NCBI RefSeq assembly: GCF_009766095.1
Contig: NZ_LMUD01000023.1
Location: 490,814-554,813, forward strand
Length of the DNA stretch: 64,000 bases
Source: Granulicella sp. S190
GTDB taxonomy: Bacteria; Acidobacteriota; Terriglobia; Terriglobales; Acidobacteriaceae
Direction of reading: 5' to 3'
In this document: positions 9,549 to 18,149 of the stretch, in pieces
Layout of the letters: every line of letters starts with the position of its first letter
How positions within the stretch are numbered: position 1 is the stretch's first letter
Made by a program: the position numbers and the translations under genes
The notes under the pieces: model-generated
What the model saw: only the letters and a program-made list of their open reading frames with translations
What the model was told of the DNA's origin: nothing
Databases searched by the model: none

Positions 9549-10858
9549 TTCTCATCCTTCTTGCCAGCCTCAGGCTTCGAGGTATCAGACGCATCAGGCG
9601 CCTCTGCATCGGCCGCTCCGATCTTCACCTTCGTCCCATCATCCAGTCCATAGGCTCCCGTTGTGATCACGCTGTCGCCAGCGTCGACGCCGCCAAGCAC
9701 CTGAACCTTCGCAGCCGTCTGAATGCCAAGCTTCACCGGACGCTTGTGTGCTGTTCCGTCAGCCGCAATCACCATGACAGACTTCGCCGTACCGTCGGCC
9801 GCAGTCTGAGCGGCCTCGGTTGGAATCAACAGAGCACCCGATTCTGTGCGCCCTGTGATCGCAACGCGCACAGCCGTCCCCGCCTTATAAAGTCCCTTCG
9901 AATTCTCGATGCGCAGCCACACCTCGACAGTAGTACTCCCGGGATCTAGGGCAGGGCTGATAAGCACCACCTTGGCGTCTACCGGATCGGTAACGCCCGG
10001 AATCGTCACCTTAGCCGAAGCGCCCACCGTCAGCTGCTGAGCCTGCATCTGTGCAAGGTGCAGCTTCGCCAGCAACGCCGAGGTATCCATCACCGTAACC
10101 ACCGCAGTCCCAGCCGCCGCAGTCTCACCGGCAAACAAGGGCCTGTCCGTCACCACGCCATTAATCGGACTACGAATTTCGGCGTAACTCAATTGCGCCT
10201 GAGCCCCCAGGTACTTGCCCTTCGCAGAGGCGAGCAGCCCTTGCGCATTTTCCAAAGCGGCCTTGCGGCTCACCTGTTGCACCGCTTCAAGATGCTGCTT
10301 CGCAATCTCGTAAGCCGCCTGGGACTGCACTAGCGTGGCCTTCGCCGTGTCGAGATCGCGCCCCGGAATCGCTCCCTGTGAGAGCAGCTGACTCCGCGCA
10401 GTCACAATGCTCTGGTTCAGTTCGAGCGTCGCCTTTGCCTGGGCCAGATCCAGCTGTGCCTTGGTGTACTCCTCCGGAGCAGTAGCGCGAGTCGCCGTCT
10501 CATACCCCGCCTGCGCCGAAGCGTAAGCGCCTTTATTGTCGAGCGCCGCCGCTTCAAGATCGCTGCTCTCCAGCGTCGCCAGCAGTTGGCCTGCTTTTAC
10601 CTTCGATCCGCGCTGGACGTAAAACTTCCGCACCGGCGCCGTAACCTTCGGTGAAATCGCCGCCTGAGCCAATGGAGCGAGCGTGCCATCCGCCATAATC
10701 TCTTCGGAGATGCTGCCCTTCATTGGATGAACCGCTTGCACGGTGACCTCCGGCACCGCGACCTCCTCGCTTTTTTTACAGCCGCCCGCGAGCCACAAGG
10801 AGGCACCAAGCACAAGAGAACAGGAGACACGAAGATTAGTGATCCAATGCAGCGCCAT
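9545..10858 (-). CDS. efflux RND periplasmic adaptor subunit (membrane fusion protein)
   Basis: A protein of 437 aa. The N-terminus has a signal sequence ending in LAGGCKKSEE, a lipobox-type cysteine, so it is probably a lipoprotein anchored in the inner membrane. Then follow a split lipoyl/barrel-sandwich hybrid domain (SPKVTAPVRKFYVQRGSKV and SYAEIRSPINGVVTDRPL), an alpha-helical hairpin of about 130 residues rich in Ala, Gln and Leu between them, a beta-barrel and a membrane-proximal domain. The tail is charged (about 25 residues of Glu, Lys, Asp). It bridges the RND permease and TolC. Only 2 bp separate it from the TolC stop and its own stop overlaps the pump start, so the three are one translational unit. 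Confidence 0.94.
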   Translation of the reverse strand: MALHWITNLRVSCSLVLGASLWLAGGCKKSEEVAVPEVTVQAVHPMKGSISEEIMADGTLAPLAQAAISPKVTAPVRKFYVQRGSKVKAGQLLATLESSDLEAAALDNKGAYASAQAGYETATRATAPEEYTKAQLDLAQAKATLELNQSIVTARSQLLSQGAIPGRDLDTAKATLVQSQAAYEIAKQHLEAVQQVSRKAALENAQGLLASAKGKYLGAQAQLSYAEIRSPINGVVTDRPLFAGETAAAGTAVVTVMDTSALLAKLHLAQMQAQQLTVGASAKVTIPGVTDPVDAKVVLISPALDPGSTTVEVWLRIENSKGLYKAGTAVRVAITGRTESGALLIPTEAAQTAADGTAKSVMVIAADGTAHKRPVKLGIQTAAKVQVLGGVDAGDSVITTGAYGLDDGTKVKIGAADAEAPDASDTSKPEAGKKDEK

Positions 10859-10860
10859 GA

Positions 10861-12270
10861 TTAAATCGTTCCTGTAAGCATCTGCAAAGCAGCAAGGGCA
10901 GCCCAGTAGCGAAGCCTTCCATCCTCACGTGCAAGCTCCGCGCCGGTCAGTGAATTCTGTGCGTCCACGACTTCAAGCACGCTTGCCTCTCCAGCGGTGT
11001 AGCGCAGCCGCGTCAACCGAAGGCTCTCCTTCGCGGTCTCAGCGCTCATCTCAAGCGACTGCAGCTGATCCCGCGCAACCGAAGCCTCTGCATAAGTCTC
11101 ATCAAGCTGAGCAATCAGTCGGCGTTGTGTCGCCGTCAGCGTTATCTTGGCAGCATCATGCAGAATCTCGGCTTGCTTTACCTTGTGCTGCGTCGCAAGC
11201 CAATCCCACACCGGAATATCAAGTGTCGCCGTAGCAGAGTAGCCCAGATTGCGAACCCCGTCATTGCCGCGAGTTGCAAACTGTGCAGCGTCGATACCAT
11301 AGGCAAAGCTCACACCCAGCTCAGGCAGATATGCGGCGCGTGCACTTGTCACATCGAGGTTGCTCAAACGTAGTGAGCTGAGGGCGCTCTGCAGCTCCGG
11401 ATTCGCTCGAGCCGCCGCCGTCTCAACGTCGGATTGGCTGGCAAGAGGCGCAGCAATAGCAGATGCGCTAAGGGTAAATGGTGATCGCGGATCGGGAAAA
11501 AGAAGCACAGCCAATTCGAGCCTCGTCTTTTGCACCTGTAACACCGCGTCGGCAACATCTCTCTCCCGCTGCTGCTGCTGCAGTTGCGCTTTGACAACAT
11601 CCGCGTGCGCGGCCTCACGCGCGGCCTCTCTCTGTTCGGTAAGCATAGTGAAACTTGATGCCTCCTGCGATGCGCGTTGTGCGACAACCAGCTTACGGTC
11701 TGCGGCAAGCGAGCCATAAAAAAGCCCAACAACTGCGGACACCAAACCTCGACGCGCGATCTCTAACTCTGCCGAAGCAACCGCTGCCGCAGCATCGGCT
11801 CGTGATACCGCAGCGATCTGCTGTAGCCCGATGGTCTCTGTGACGACACCTTGGCTGGTGTACTCATGCACGGCGTTGTTCGCAATAAAGCGTGGCGTCG
11901 AACTAACCGCGGGAGAGCTGGCACTGGCATTGCTCGAGCCAGTCACTCCGTCAGCGGGCTGCGTATAAATAAATTGATTGTGGTAAGTAACCGTAGGCAG
12001 CAGCGCGCCCCGCGCGATGGACCGGTCAATATTGCTGACACGACTTGCAGCGGCAGCCGCTGCGAAGCCGGGCTCGTTGCTCCGCGCTCGTGAAAGCGCC
12101 TCGTCCAGGGTAACGGTCGGAGTCGTCGCCGCCGAGGGCAATGATGCGGCTGCATTCCCTTGTGCACGAAGCAATCCCTGTGCAAAGCACAGTAGCAAAA
12201 GAGCAGCTAGCAAAGTTCTCTTTCGCTGACCGCGACCTATCCCGCTATCGAAATTGAGACGAGGAAACAT
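10861..12270 (-). CDS. TolC family outer-membrane efflux protein
   Basis: A protein of 469 aa with an N-terminal signal peptide (hydrophobic LLAALLLLCFAQGLL, cleavage near RAQG). The body is two OEP repeats: long Ala/Gln/Arg-rich helices such as DEALSRARSNEPGF near residue 55 and ELQSALSSLRLSNLDVTSARA in the second half, ending with LRLTRLRYTAGEASVLEVVDAQNSL, the classic end-of-repeat motif of TolC proteins. It would form the outer-membrane channel for the RND pump encoded downstream. The beta-propeller gene ends 2 bp before its start, consistent with one transcript. Confidence 0.93.
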   Translation of the reverse strand: MFPRLNFDSGIGRGQRKRTLLAALLLLCFAQGLLRAQGNAAASLPSAATTPTVTLDEALSRARSNEPGFAAAAAASRVSNIDRSIARGALLPTVTYHNQFIYTQPADGVTGSSNASASSPAVSSTPRFIANNAVHEYTSQGVVTETIGLQQIAAVSRADAAAAVASAELEIARRGLVSAVVGLFYGSLAADRKLVVAQRASQEASSFTMLTEQREAAREAAHADVVKAQLQQQQRERDVADAVLQVQKTRLELAVLLFPDPRSPFTLSASAIAAPLASQSDVETAAARANPELQSALSSLRLSNLDVTSARAAYLPELGVSFAYGIDAAQFATRGNDGVRNLGYSATATLDIPVWDWLATQHKVKQAEILHDAAKITLTATQRRLIAQLDETYAEASVARDQLQSLEMSAETAKESLRLTRLRYTAGEASVLEVVDAQNSLTGAELAREDGRLRYWAALAALQMLTGTI

Positions 12271-12272
12271 AC

Positions 12273-13316
12273 CTAATTGCGCCCGACCACAAGCACTGTA
12301 AAGGTCCCCGGCACAACTGAAGGACGTGGCCGCGGGTTCTCCGCAGTCGCTGCTGGCCTGGGGCCAAGCTCTGCGGTGACCAGGTAGATTCGTCCCGTTC
12401 TCGAATCAAACGCCATGGTCCGCGCGCCCTTCTGTGTCGCAACCGATTGCAGCACCGGATAGTCACTCTTGCTGGCGTCGACGATCGTAAGCGTCCCCTC
12501 GCCATTCGAGGAGAACGCCAGCTTGTTTGCAGCATCGTAGGCCGCCGCATCCGGCCCCTCTCCAATGCTAGGCAACCCCAGGCCTTTGCCGGATCTCGAA
12601 TCGGTAACAATCATCTTCTTCTCATCGCAGACGGAAAAGAGACGATGACCGGACACATCGATCGCCATCCCTGAGGGTGAGTCACAGCCGGTGAGAGGCC
12701 ACGTAGCCGTGACCTTGCTCAGTCCTGCATCCAGCCGGAGAATCTCATTCTTGTCTTCGATATTTACAAAGACGGTGCCACTTCCATCAACCGTCGGGAA
12801 CTCAGGCTTACCCGGCAACGCAATGGTGGCGCTCACGGTGCGGTTGCTTGTGTCGATGACAGTTACATTCTTGCTCCGCCCGTTGAAAGCCCAAACAGTC
12901 TTCGTGTGAGGTTCGAAGACAATACCATCAGGATTCGTGCCGGCCGGTATCGACGCTATCTTCTCAAGGGAGGTACGGTCAAAGACCACAACAGCATTCG
13001 CACCGCCATCCGAGATATACCCGAATCTGCCCGCATCGTCGAACGCAATGCCATGAGTCCCCTTCAGATCCGAGATAGCGCCGAGAATTTTCCCGGTCTC
13101 TGTATCTAAAACATCGACGCGCGCGCCATGCGTAACGTAAAGCCGAGGCATGGCAGGATCAACCGCAAGATAGTCCCACCCCCCTTCGCCCCCGACCGCC
13201 CACTTTGTCTGAACGCTGAACAGCTTCTGCGCTACTGCTGGCTGATGCAAAGAAGCGAGAGTTGCCGCGACGGCGAACAATCTTCCAAAGCTTCTGCAAA
13301 CACTCTTTCTTGTCAT
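12273..13316 (-). CDS. secreted YVTN/YncE-type beta-propeller protein
   Basis: A protein of 347 aa. I chose ATG 13316 rather than an in-frame ATG 34 codons upstream because it is preceded by an AGGGAG ribosome site and immediately gives a signal peptide (basic MTRKSVCRSFGR, hydrophobic AVAATLASL, cleavage near AVAQ). The mature part is a set of about 40-residue blades with phrases such as YVTHGARVDVLDTETGKILG, GYISDGGANAVVVFDRTS and TVWAFNGRSKNVTVIDTSN. These folds are binding scaffolds rather than enzymes as a rule. It lies between a histidine kinase gene and the TolC gene, all in one direction, so an accessory or ligand-binding role in the periplasm for this sensor-efflux block is a fair inference, not shown. 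Confidence 0.87.
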   Translation of the reverse strand: MTRKSVCRSFGRLFAVAATLASLHQPAVAQKLFSVQTKWAVGGEGGWDYLAVDPAMPRLYVTHGARVDVLDTETGKILGAISDLKGTHGIAFDDAGRFGYISDGGANAVVVFDRTSLEKIASIPAGTNPDGIVFEPHTKTVWAFNGRSKNVTVIDTSNRTVSATIALPGKPEFPTVDGSGTVFVNIEDKNEILRLDAGLSKVTATWPLTGCDSPSGMAIDVSGHRLFSVCDEKKMIVTDSRSGKGLGLPSIGEGPDAAAYDAANKLAFSSNGEGTLTIVDASKSDYPVLQSVATQKGARTMAFDSRTGRIYLVTAELGPRPAATAENPRPRPSVVPGTFTVLVVGRN

Positions 13317-13430
13317 GAAGTCTCCCTGTCTCGCACGGCGATATCTTCGCGGCCCGACAGCTCCACTATTGCAGGTCAACCTTAAGACACACTGAAGATC
13401 CCTGCGATCCGAACCCATGCCGTAACCGCC

Positions 13431-14912
13431 TCAAAGGGATTGGTTCTCCTGCTTTTGAGCCGGCTCCGAGGCGCGCGTGCTGTCCCATGCAATAAAATCC
13501 CGCTCGAGTCGCAGTCTCACAATAGCTGTAGTTCCTGAGCCAGACTTGCTTGTGAGTTCAAGGCTGCCTTTCGCCTTCGCGACAATTGCCTTACAGATCG
13601 CAAGTCCAAGGCCCGTTCCACCTGTACGGCGGCTGCGCGAAGGATCGTTGCGATAGAAACGATCGAAGACATAGGGCAGGTACTCCGCCTCAATCCCGCT
13701 GCCTTCATCCGCAACTATCAGTTCGAGCCATACCCCCATCGACCGACCGGTCACACGAACGACATCAGACTGCTTACTATGCTGCAAAGCGTTCATCAAC
13801 AGGTTAGAGCAAAGCAGTTCCAGCTCCTCTTCTTCAATGTCTAGAGTGACACTAGCAGGCACAGAAAGCTCTACACCTACCTTGTTGAGTTCGGCATACG
13901 TCTCGAGTTGCCCCGCAACCCTCTTGACGACTTCGGCCACATCCGTAGAGAGAACGCTCGAAGCCCTCTTCTCTCCGCTCAAGCTGCTTTCAATGCGAGC
14001 AAGAGTGAGCATCTTTGCCACAATCTCCTCCATTCGGCTGCAGTCATCCTGGCATCGTTCAAGCCCAGCCTGATACTCCTTTGCGCTCCTTGGCTTCATC
14101 GCCAGTAACTGAAGCGAAGACTTGATCACTGCAACTGCCGTCTTCAGTTCATGCGCAGCATCGCTGACGAACCGGTGTTGTTGTGTAAAGGACCGCTCCA
14201 GTCCTTGCATCGCAGTCTCAAGTGCCTTTGCAAGCGGAGCCAGCTCTGCAGTCTCGCGGACACGGCTAGAAGGTACAAAACCCCAAGAGTCTACCGATAA
14301 GCCCGAAGCTTGTACCGCCAGCTCGTCCAGAGGCGCGAGCCCTCTGCGAAGTAACCAGTACATGCCCAGTCCTGTCAGCACCACGAGAAGCATGCTCGTC
14401 ACGCCATAAAAATAGACGGCGCCCCACACTGCCTCCCAAATCGGACTCGTCGGCGAGCCATAAACAATCGTCACGTGGCGCAGCACTCCTCCACCCTTGT
14501 CTCCTGGATCAACCACCCGTACACCATCAATCCGTATGGTTCGATATCCCTCTCCCATCACACGGATCTTTTGAAATGGCTTCGCCGAAGTGGCAAACTC
14601 ACCGGCGTTCGGAGCGATCCTCCACCCAGCCGAATGACCCAGGACGCGCAGATCCTGGTCCCATACCTCGTAGAGATCTTCTTTGGGCAGGTTGATCTCG
14701 CTGCCATCGAGCATTACGTTGTCCTGCGTATCTTCCGCATCCTGGACAGCACCTAGCAGCGAGTCGGCGCGGCCGCGAAGCATGATGTCGAAGGCATGGA
14801 AGCGGGCATGCCGCTCGTAGAGAACCGCTAGACCAGTCCCCAGCAAAGCGGAGACGAGCTCGACCAGCAGTACAGAGGCTATGAGCTGCATCTTGATAGA
14901 TCGTAGCCTCAT
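13431..14912 (-). CDS. sensor histidine kinase, OmpR-partner type
   Basis: A protein of 493 aa. Two membrane helices (about 10-31 and 165-187) flank a periplasmic sensor of about 130 residues; a HAMP linker follows. The H-box is FVSDAAHELKTAVAV with the phosphorylated histidine at residue 254. The ATP lid has an N-box (LLCSNLLMNALQHS), G1 (VADEGSGIE) and G2 (TGGTGLGLAICK). Its start overlaps the response regulator stop by 4 bp (ATGA). Position at the head of an efflux operon suggests it senses a toxic compound or envelope stress that the pump relieves; the signal is not readable from the sequence. Confidence 0.95.
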   Translation of the reverse strand: MRLRSIKMQLIASVLLVELVSALLGTGLAVLYERHARFHAFDIMLRGRADSLLGAVQDAEDTQDNVMLDGSEINLPKEDLYEVWDQDLRVLGHSAGWRIAPNAGEFATSAKPFQKIRVMGEGYRTIRIDGVRVVDPGDKGGGVLRHVTIVYGSPTSPIWEAVWGAVYFYGVTSMLLVVLTGLGMYWLLRRGLAPLDELAVQASGLSVDSWGFVPSSRVRETAELAPLAKALETAMQGLERSFTQQHRFVSDAAHELKTAVAVIKSSLQLLAMKPRSAKEYQAGLERCQDDCSRMEEIVAKMLTLARIESSLSGEKRASSVLSTDVAEVVKRVAGQLETYAELNKVGVELSVPASVTLDIEEEELELLCSNLLMNALQHSKQSDVVRVTGRSMGVWLELIVADEGSGIEAEYLPYVFDRFYRNDPSRSRRTGGTGLGLAICKAIVAKAKGSLELTSKSGSGTTAIVRLRLERDFIAWDSTRASEPAQKQENQSL

Positions 14913-15598
14913 CCTGGTAGTCGCTCCTTGAGAGAGAGCCGATAGCCGCGTCCTCGAAGCGTCTCGATACTCGGCTCTGCGGCATCGAAGTCCAGCTTTC
15001 GACGCAGATTAGACACGTGCGCCTCAATCACGTTTGAGTGATGCTCCCAGTTGTAGTCGTATAGGTGCTCCAGCAACTCACGCTTGGAGACGATCACCTT
15101 CGGCCGGTGCATAAGATACTCAAGAATGCGGTACTCCATCGGGGTCAGATCGATTACAACCCCTGCACGGCTTACCAACTGTTGAAGCGTATCGAGTTCG
15201 ACGTCCGCAAGATTCAGTATGGGATGCGCGACTCCTTTTCCTCGCCTCACCAGCGCCTTGGACCGTGCGATCAACTCCCCGAGATCGAAGGGCTTGGCAA
15301 GATAGTCATCGGCACCTGCGTTGAGAAGCTGAATGATCGAGCTCGCCTCCCCCCGCGCCGTCAAAATCAGCACCGGCGTCAGATCGCGATCTGCACGTAA
15401 CCTCTTCAAGACGCCCTGCCCATCCAGCAGGGGAAGCATCAGATCCAGAATGATGAGATCGTAGCAACGGTTACCCGCCAGGGACACGCCCATCGAGCCA
15501 TCGGAGGCACAGTCTACGGCAAAGCCCGGAATCTCACGAAGAGCGGCAGCAACATTCTCAGCCAGCCGCACTTCATCTTCGACAAGAAGAACACGCAT
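14909..15598 (-). CDS. response regulator transcription factor, OmpR/PhoB family
   Basis: A protein of 229 aa. The receiver domain (1-115) carries the acidic pair E7/D8, phosphoacceptor Asp52 (LIILDLMLPLLDG), the Thr of LTARGE and the Lys of DDYLAKPF. The C-terminal winged helix (about 125-225) includes LTPMEYRILEYLMHRP and HVSNLRRKLDF with the terminal RGYRLSL wing. It is the first gene of the minus-strand block ending with the RND pump and overlaps the kinase gene. The most economical model is control of its own operon. Confidence 0.95.
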   Translation of the reverse strand: MRVLLVEDEVRLAENVAAALREIPGFAVDCASDGSMGVSLAGNRCYDLIILDLMLPLLDGQGVLKRLRADRDLTPVLILTARGEASSIIQLLNAGADDYLAKPFDLGELIARSKALVRRGKGVAHPILNLADVELDTLQQLVSRAGVVIDLTPMEYRILEYLMHRPKVIVSKRELLEHLYDYNWEHHSNVIEAHVSNLRRKLDFDAAEPSIETLRGRGYRLSLKERLPG

Positions 15599-15690
15599 CC
15601 AGAAAGTATCGCCGAGGAATGCTTAAGCCAGCCTGAAGAAGAGTTTTGAGGGGTGGAGCGCAGATCCGCCCCATTGACTCTCGGTATGCC

Positions 15691-15840
15691 AAAAATAAAC
15701 CCAAAACCCGTGTCATGTTATTAGGACTACAAAAAGTGGATGTCAGGGCGCCACGTTAGCCATGCAATTCACCACGCTCTCACCATCAAAAAACCATGTC
15801 GAAGCACCCGGTTTTCTTAAAAACCCCAGTAAAAACTACC
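15691..15840. repeat. dispersed intergenic repeat, copy A
   Basis: About 150 bp lying between the response regulator start and the aminotransferase stop. It resembles 43998-44145 along its whole length, with blocks in the same order: AAAATAAA-CC-AAA, ATGTT, AAAAGT-GA-GTCAG, CA-TTCACCACG, ACCA(T/C)CAAAAAACCA(T/C)G and finally GTTTT followed by a run of A. I judge identity by eye at roughly two thirds. Both copies are on the same strand and both lie just beyond the stop codon of a minus-strand gene. No coding potential or terminal inverted repeats were seen. Confidence 0.65.
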
Positions 15841-15872
15841 AAGCAGGCCACACCAAAAAAAAAGCAGCACCT

Positions 15873-16994
15873 CTAACGTTCGAGCGACCTGACAGCCTCG
15901 TCAAGGGCCTCCGCAACTTGCAAAATACGGCCTTTATCGAGACGGTTGAAAAAAGGCAAAGCCAGCGTACGAGAGCTGACTGACTCCGTAACTGTAAGCA
16001 AAGAAACACTCGGAAGGTGACTATAAGCAGGCTGCGAGTGAATCGGAGCAAAGTAGCGTCCGCAACCAATTCCCCTTGCAATCAGCATTCTGGCGACCGC
16101 ATCTCTATCTTCCCGACTGAATCTCGGCGCCAGCCGAACAACATAAACAAACCAGCTGATCTCCCGTCCAGCCAACTGCAAAGGAGGCCGTTCCACGCCA
16201 TCAACATTGCTCAAAGCTTCGTCGTAGGCACGCGCAACTGCCGCACGACTCGATAAAATATCGTCAATACGCCGCATCTGCGCACATCCCAGCGCGCAAT
16301 TGATCTCAGAGAGCCGATAGTTCCAGCCAAGGATCGAGTGCTGATGCCACTCGTCGGATTCGTATCGCCCTTGGTTACGCATCGCGCGAATCTGCATAGC
16401 GAAGTTCCGGTCGCCCGTAACCACCATCCCACCTTCCCCGGTTGTAATCTGCTTATTGGGATAGAAGGCAAACACGGCGGCATCCCCAAAAGAGCCCACT
16501 TGGCGGCCATGGTAAGTCGCACCAATCGCTTCGCACGCATCCTCGATCACTTTGAGGCAATATCTTTCCGCTAATTCGAGAATGGCGTCCATCTCTGCGG
16601 GTATCCCGAAGGTGTGTACAACAAGGATCGCCCTCGTGCGTTCGCTGATAGCTTTTTCCACACGATCAGGATCCAGGTTTAGAGACAAAGGATCGATATC
16701 CACGAAGACAGGCGTTGCCCCTTCATACAGAACCGCATTTGCCGCCGCAATGAACGTGAAGGATGGAACGATCACCTCATCTCCGGGCCCAATGCCCAGT
16801 GCGCGAATACAAAGATGCAGACCGGTTGTCCCAGAGCTCACCGCTATCCCAAAAGGTTGATCCACGTAGCTGCAGAGAGATGCTTCAAACTCCTCCATCT
16901 TTGGACCAAGGCTCAGTCGTGAACTGCGCAGGACAGAGACGACCTCCTCCACCTCCGCTTCAGATATATCTGGCTCCGAGAGAGGTATCTTCAC
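15873..16994 (-). CDS. DegT/DnrJ/EryC1/StrS family sugar aminotransferase
   Basis: A protein of 373 aa, the usual size for nucleotide-sugar aminotransferases (PseC, LegC, PglE type). Visible are the PLP phosphate-binding SSGTTGLHLCIRALGI, the Asp of EDACEAIGATYHGR, and the Schiff-base lysine in FYPNKQITTGEGG. It would transfer an amino group to the C4-keto sugar made by the dehydratase encoded two genes upstream. ATG 16994 overlaps the 2-epimerase stop by 4 bp, so the set is translationally coupled. It is the last gene of the sugar operon; the dispersed repeat follows its stop. The exact sugar product cannot be decided from sequence alone. Confidence 0.9.
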   Translation of the reverse strand: MKIPLSEPDISEAEVEEVVSVLRSSRLSLGPKMEEFEASLCSYVDQPFGIAVSSGTTGLHLCIRALGIGPGDEVIVPSFTFIAAANAVLYEGATPVFVDIDPLSLNLDPDRVEKAISERTRAILVVHTFGIPAEMDAILELAERYCLKVIEDACEAIGATYHGRQVGSFGDAAVFAFYPNKQITTGEGGMVVTGDRNFAMQIRAMRNQGRYESDEWHQHSILGWNYRLSEINCALGCAQMRRIDDILSSRAAVARAYDEALSNVDGVERPPLQLAGREISWFVYVVRLAPRFSREDRDAVARMLIARGIGCGRYFAPIHSQPAYSHLPSVSLLTVTESVSSRTLALPFFNRLDKGRILQVAEALDEAVRSLER

Positions 16995-18148
16995 TTCTGC
17001 ACCTGAGGAACGAGTTTTAGCAGCAGCACATCGCGGGACGGAAGATTGGTCAATACTTGCGCAATGCGTTCGGCCGCACAGCCATCACCATAAGGATTCT
17101 TCATGCCTTTCAGGTAAGCGCGAAATTCAGTGCTATCCGCCTTCAGAACGGCAGCAAGTATGGACTCCTTTACTGGAGAGGCATCGATCACGTTCCGCGG
17201 ACGCTCTCGGCCCTGTTGTCGCATCCCGATATTCACCGTTGGTAGCGCAAACGAAGCTGTTTCCATGATGCCGCTGCTCGAATTTCCAAGAAACAACTTC
17301 GCGTATTGCAGCAGGCTCCAATAGGTCACCGACGGAAGGTTCGTAAAAAAATATGCGTCCTGGCGACGCTCAAGCAGCGACCGAATTCGGGTAGCCAGAT
17401 AGCGGCTACCTGCATCGGCGTTGGGGTAACAAAAGATCAGCTGCTGCGAAAGCTCTTCGATTGCAGCGAATACCTCCTCTGCCTCCGCATTCGTATCAGA
17501 TAGCAGGGTGACTGGATGATATGCAATGACAACGGTAGGCCGGGACAAGTCGATCTTGAGGCAGGACTCGACCTCCAATTGAGACATCAGCTTGCTCTTG
17601 CTGAGATGGTCGAGCGACGGCGCACCTGCACGCTGCACTCGCCACGGCTCCTCCCCCATTGAGATCACACGATCACGAGCCCCATCGGTGGAGGTGAAAT
17701 GAATGTGACTCATCTTTGTCAGTGCATTCCGAACTGCATCATCGATAGCTCCTTGGCTGAGCTCTCCGCCCTCAATGTGTGCGATAGGAATGCGTAACGC
17801 CAGCGCAACCGTCGCCGGTGCCAACATCTCATACCTATCGGCGATCAGAAGGATCAGATCGGGCCGCATGGCCGCAAGTGTATCCGCGAGAGAGAGCACT
17901 GCGACCCCGATACTCTTCGCCATCCCCACGTCTGTATCCGAGCTCAACAAGCACTCCAGTCGAGCAGCAATGGGGAACCCATCTTTTTCTATCTCGCGAA
18001 CCGTATCTCCAAACTCCGGAGAGAGATGAGACGCAAGAACAATTAATTTAAGATCGACCTCGGGGTGTGCGTTCAACTGTCGAAGAGGCCAGTAAAGATG
18101 GCTGTAGTCGGCCCGCGATGTTGTAATCACCGCAACGGTTCTCTTCAC
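16991..18148 (-). CDS. UDP-N-acetylglucosamine 2-epimerase, hydrolysing (NeuC/LegG type)
   Basis: A protein of 385 aa starting with GTG at 18148. The start VAVITTSRADYSHLYWPL is typical of the hydrolysing branch (NeuC/LegG), whose members release UDP and give a free 2-epimerised sugar. Other family sequence: PIAHIEGGELSQGAIDDAVR and the late FLGNSSSGIMETASF, the UDP-binding region. With a 4,6-dehydratase and an aminotransferase beside it, the substrate is more likely UDP-2,4-diacetamido-2,4,6-trideoxyhexose (legionaminic acid route) than plain UDP-GlcNAc. The required N-acetyltransferase and nonulosonate synthase are not in this window. Confidence 0.88.
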   Translation of the reverse strand: MKRTVAVITTSRADYSHLYWPLRQLNAHPEVDLKLIVLASHLSPEFGDTVREIEKDGFPIAARLECLLSSDTDVGMAKSIGVAVLSLADTLAAMRPDLILLIADRYEMLAPATVALALRIPIAHIEGGELSQGAIDDAVRNALTKMSHIHFTSTDGARDRVISMGEEPWRVQRAGAPSLDHLSKSKLMSQLEVESCLKIDLSRPTVVIAYHPVTLLSDTNAEAEEVFAAIEELSQQLIFCYPNADAGSRYLATRIRSLLERRQDAYFFTNLPSVTYWSLLQYAKLFLGNSSSGIMETASFALPTVNIGMRQQGRERPRNVIDASPVKESILAAVLKADSTEFRAYLKGMKNPYGDGCAAERIAQVLTNLPSRDVLLLKLVPQVQK

Positions 18149-18149
18149 G

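Noticed and set aside
15650-15672. Hairpin GGGGTGGA/TCCGCCCC upstream of the response regulator, considered as a terminator.
   Set aside because: One mismatch, no T tract in either direction, and it lies in a 5' region rather than after a gene end.
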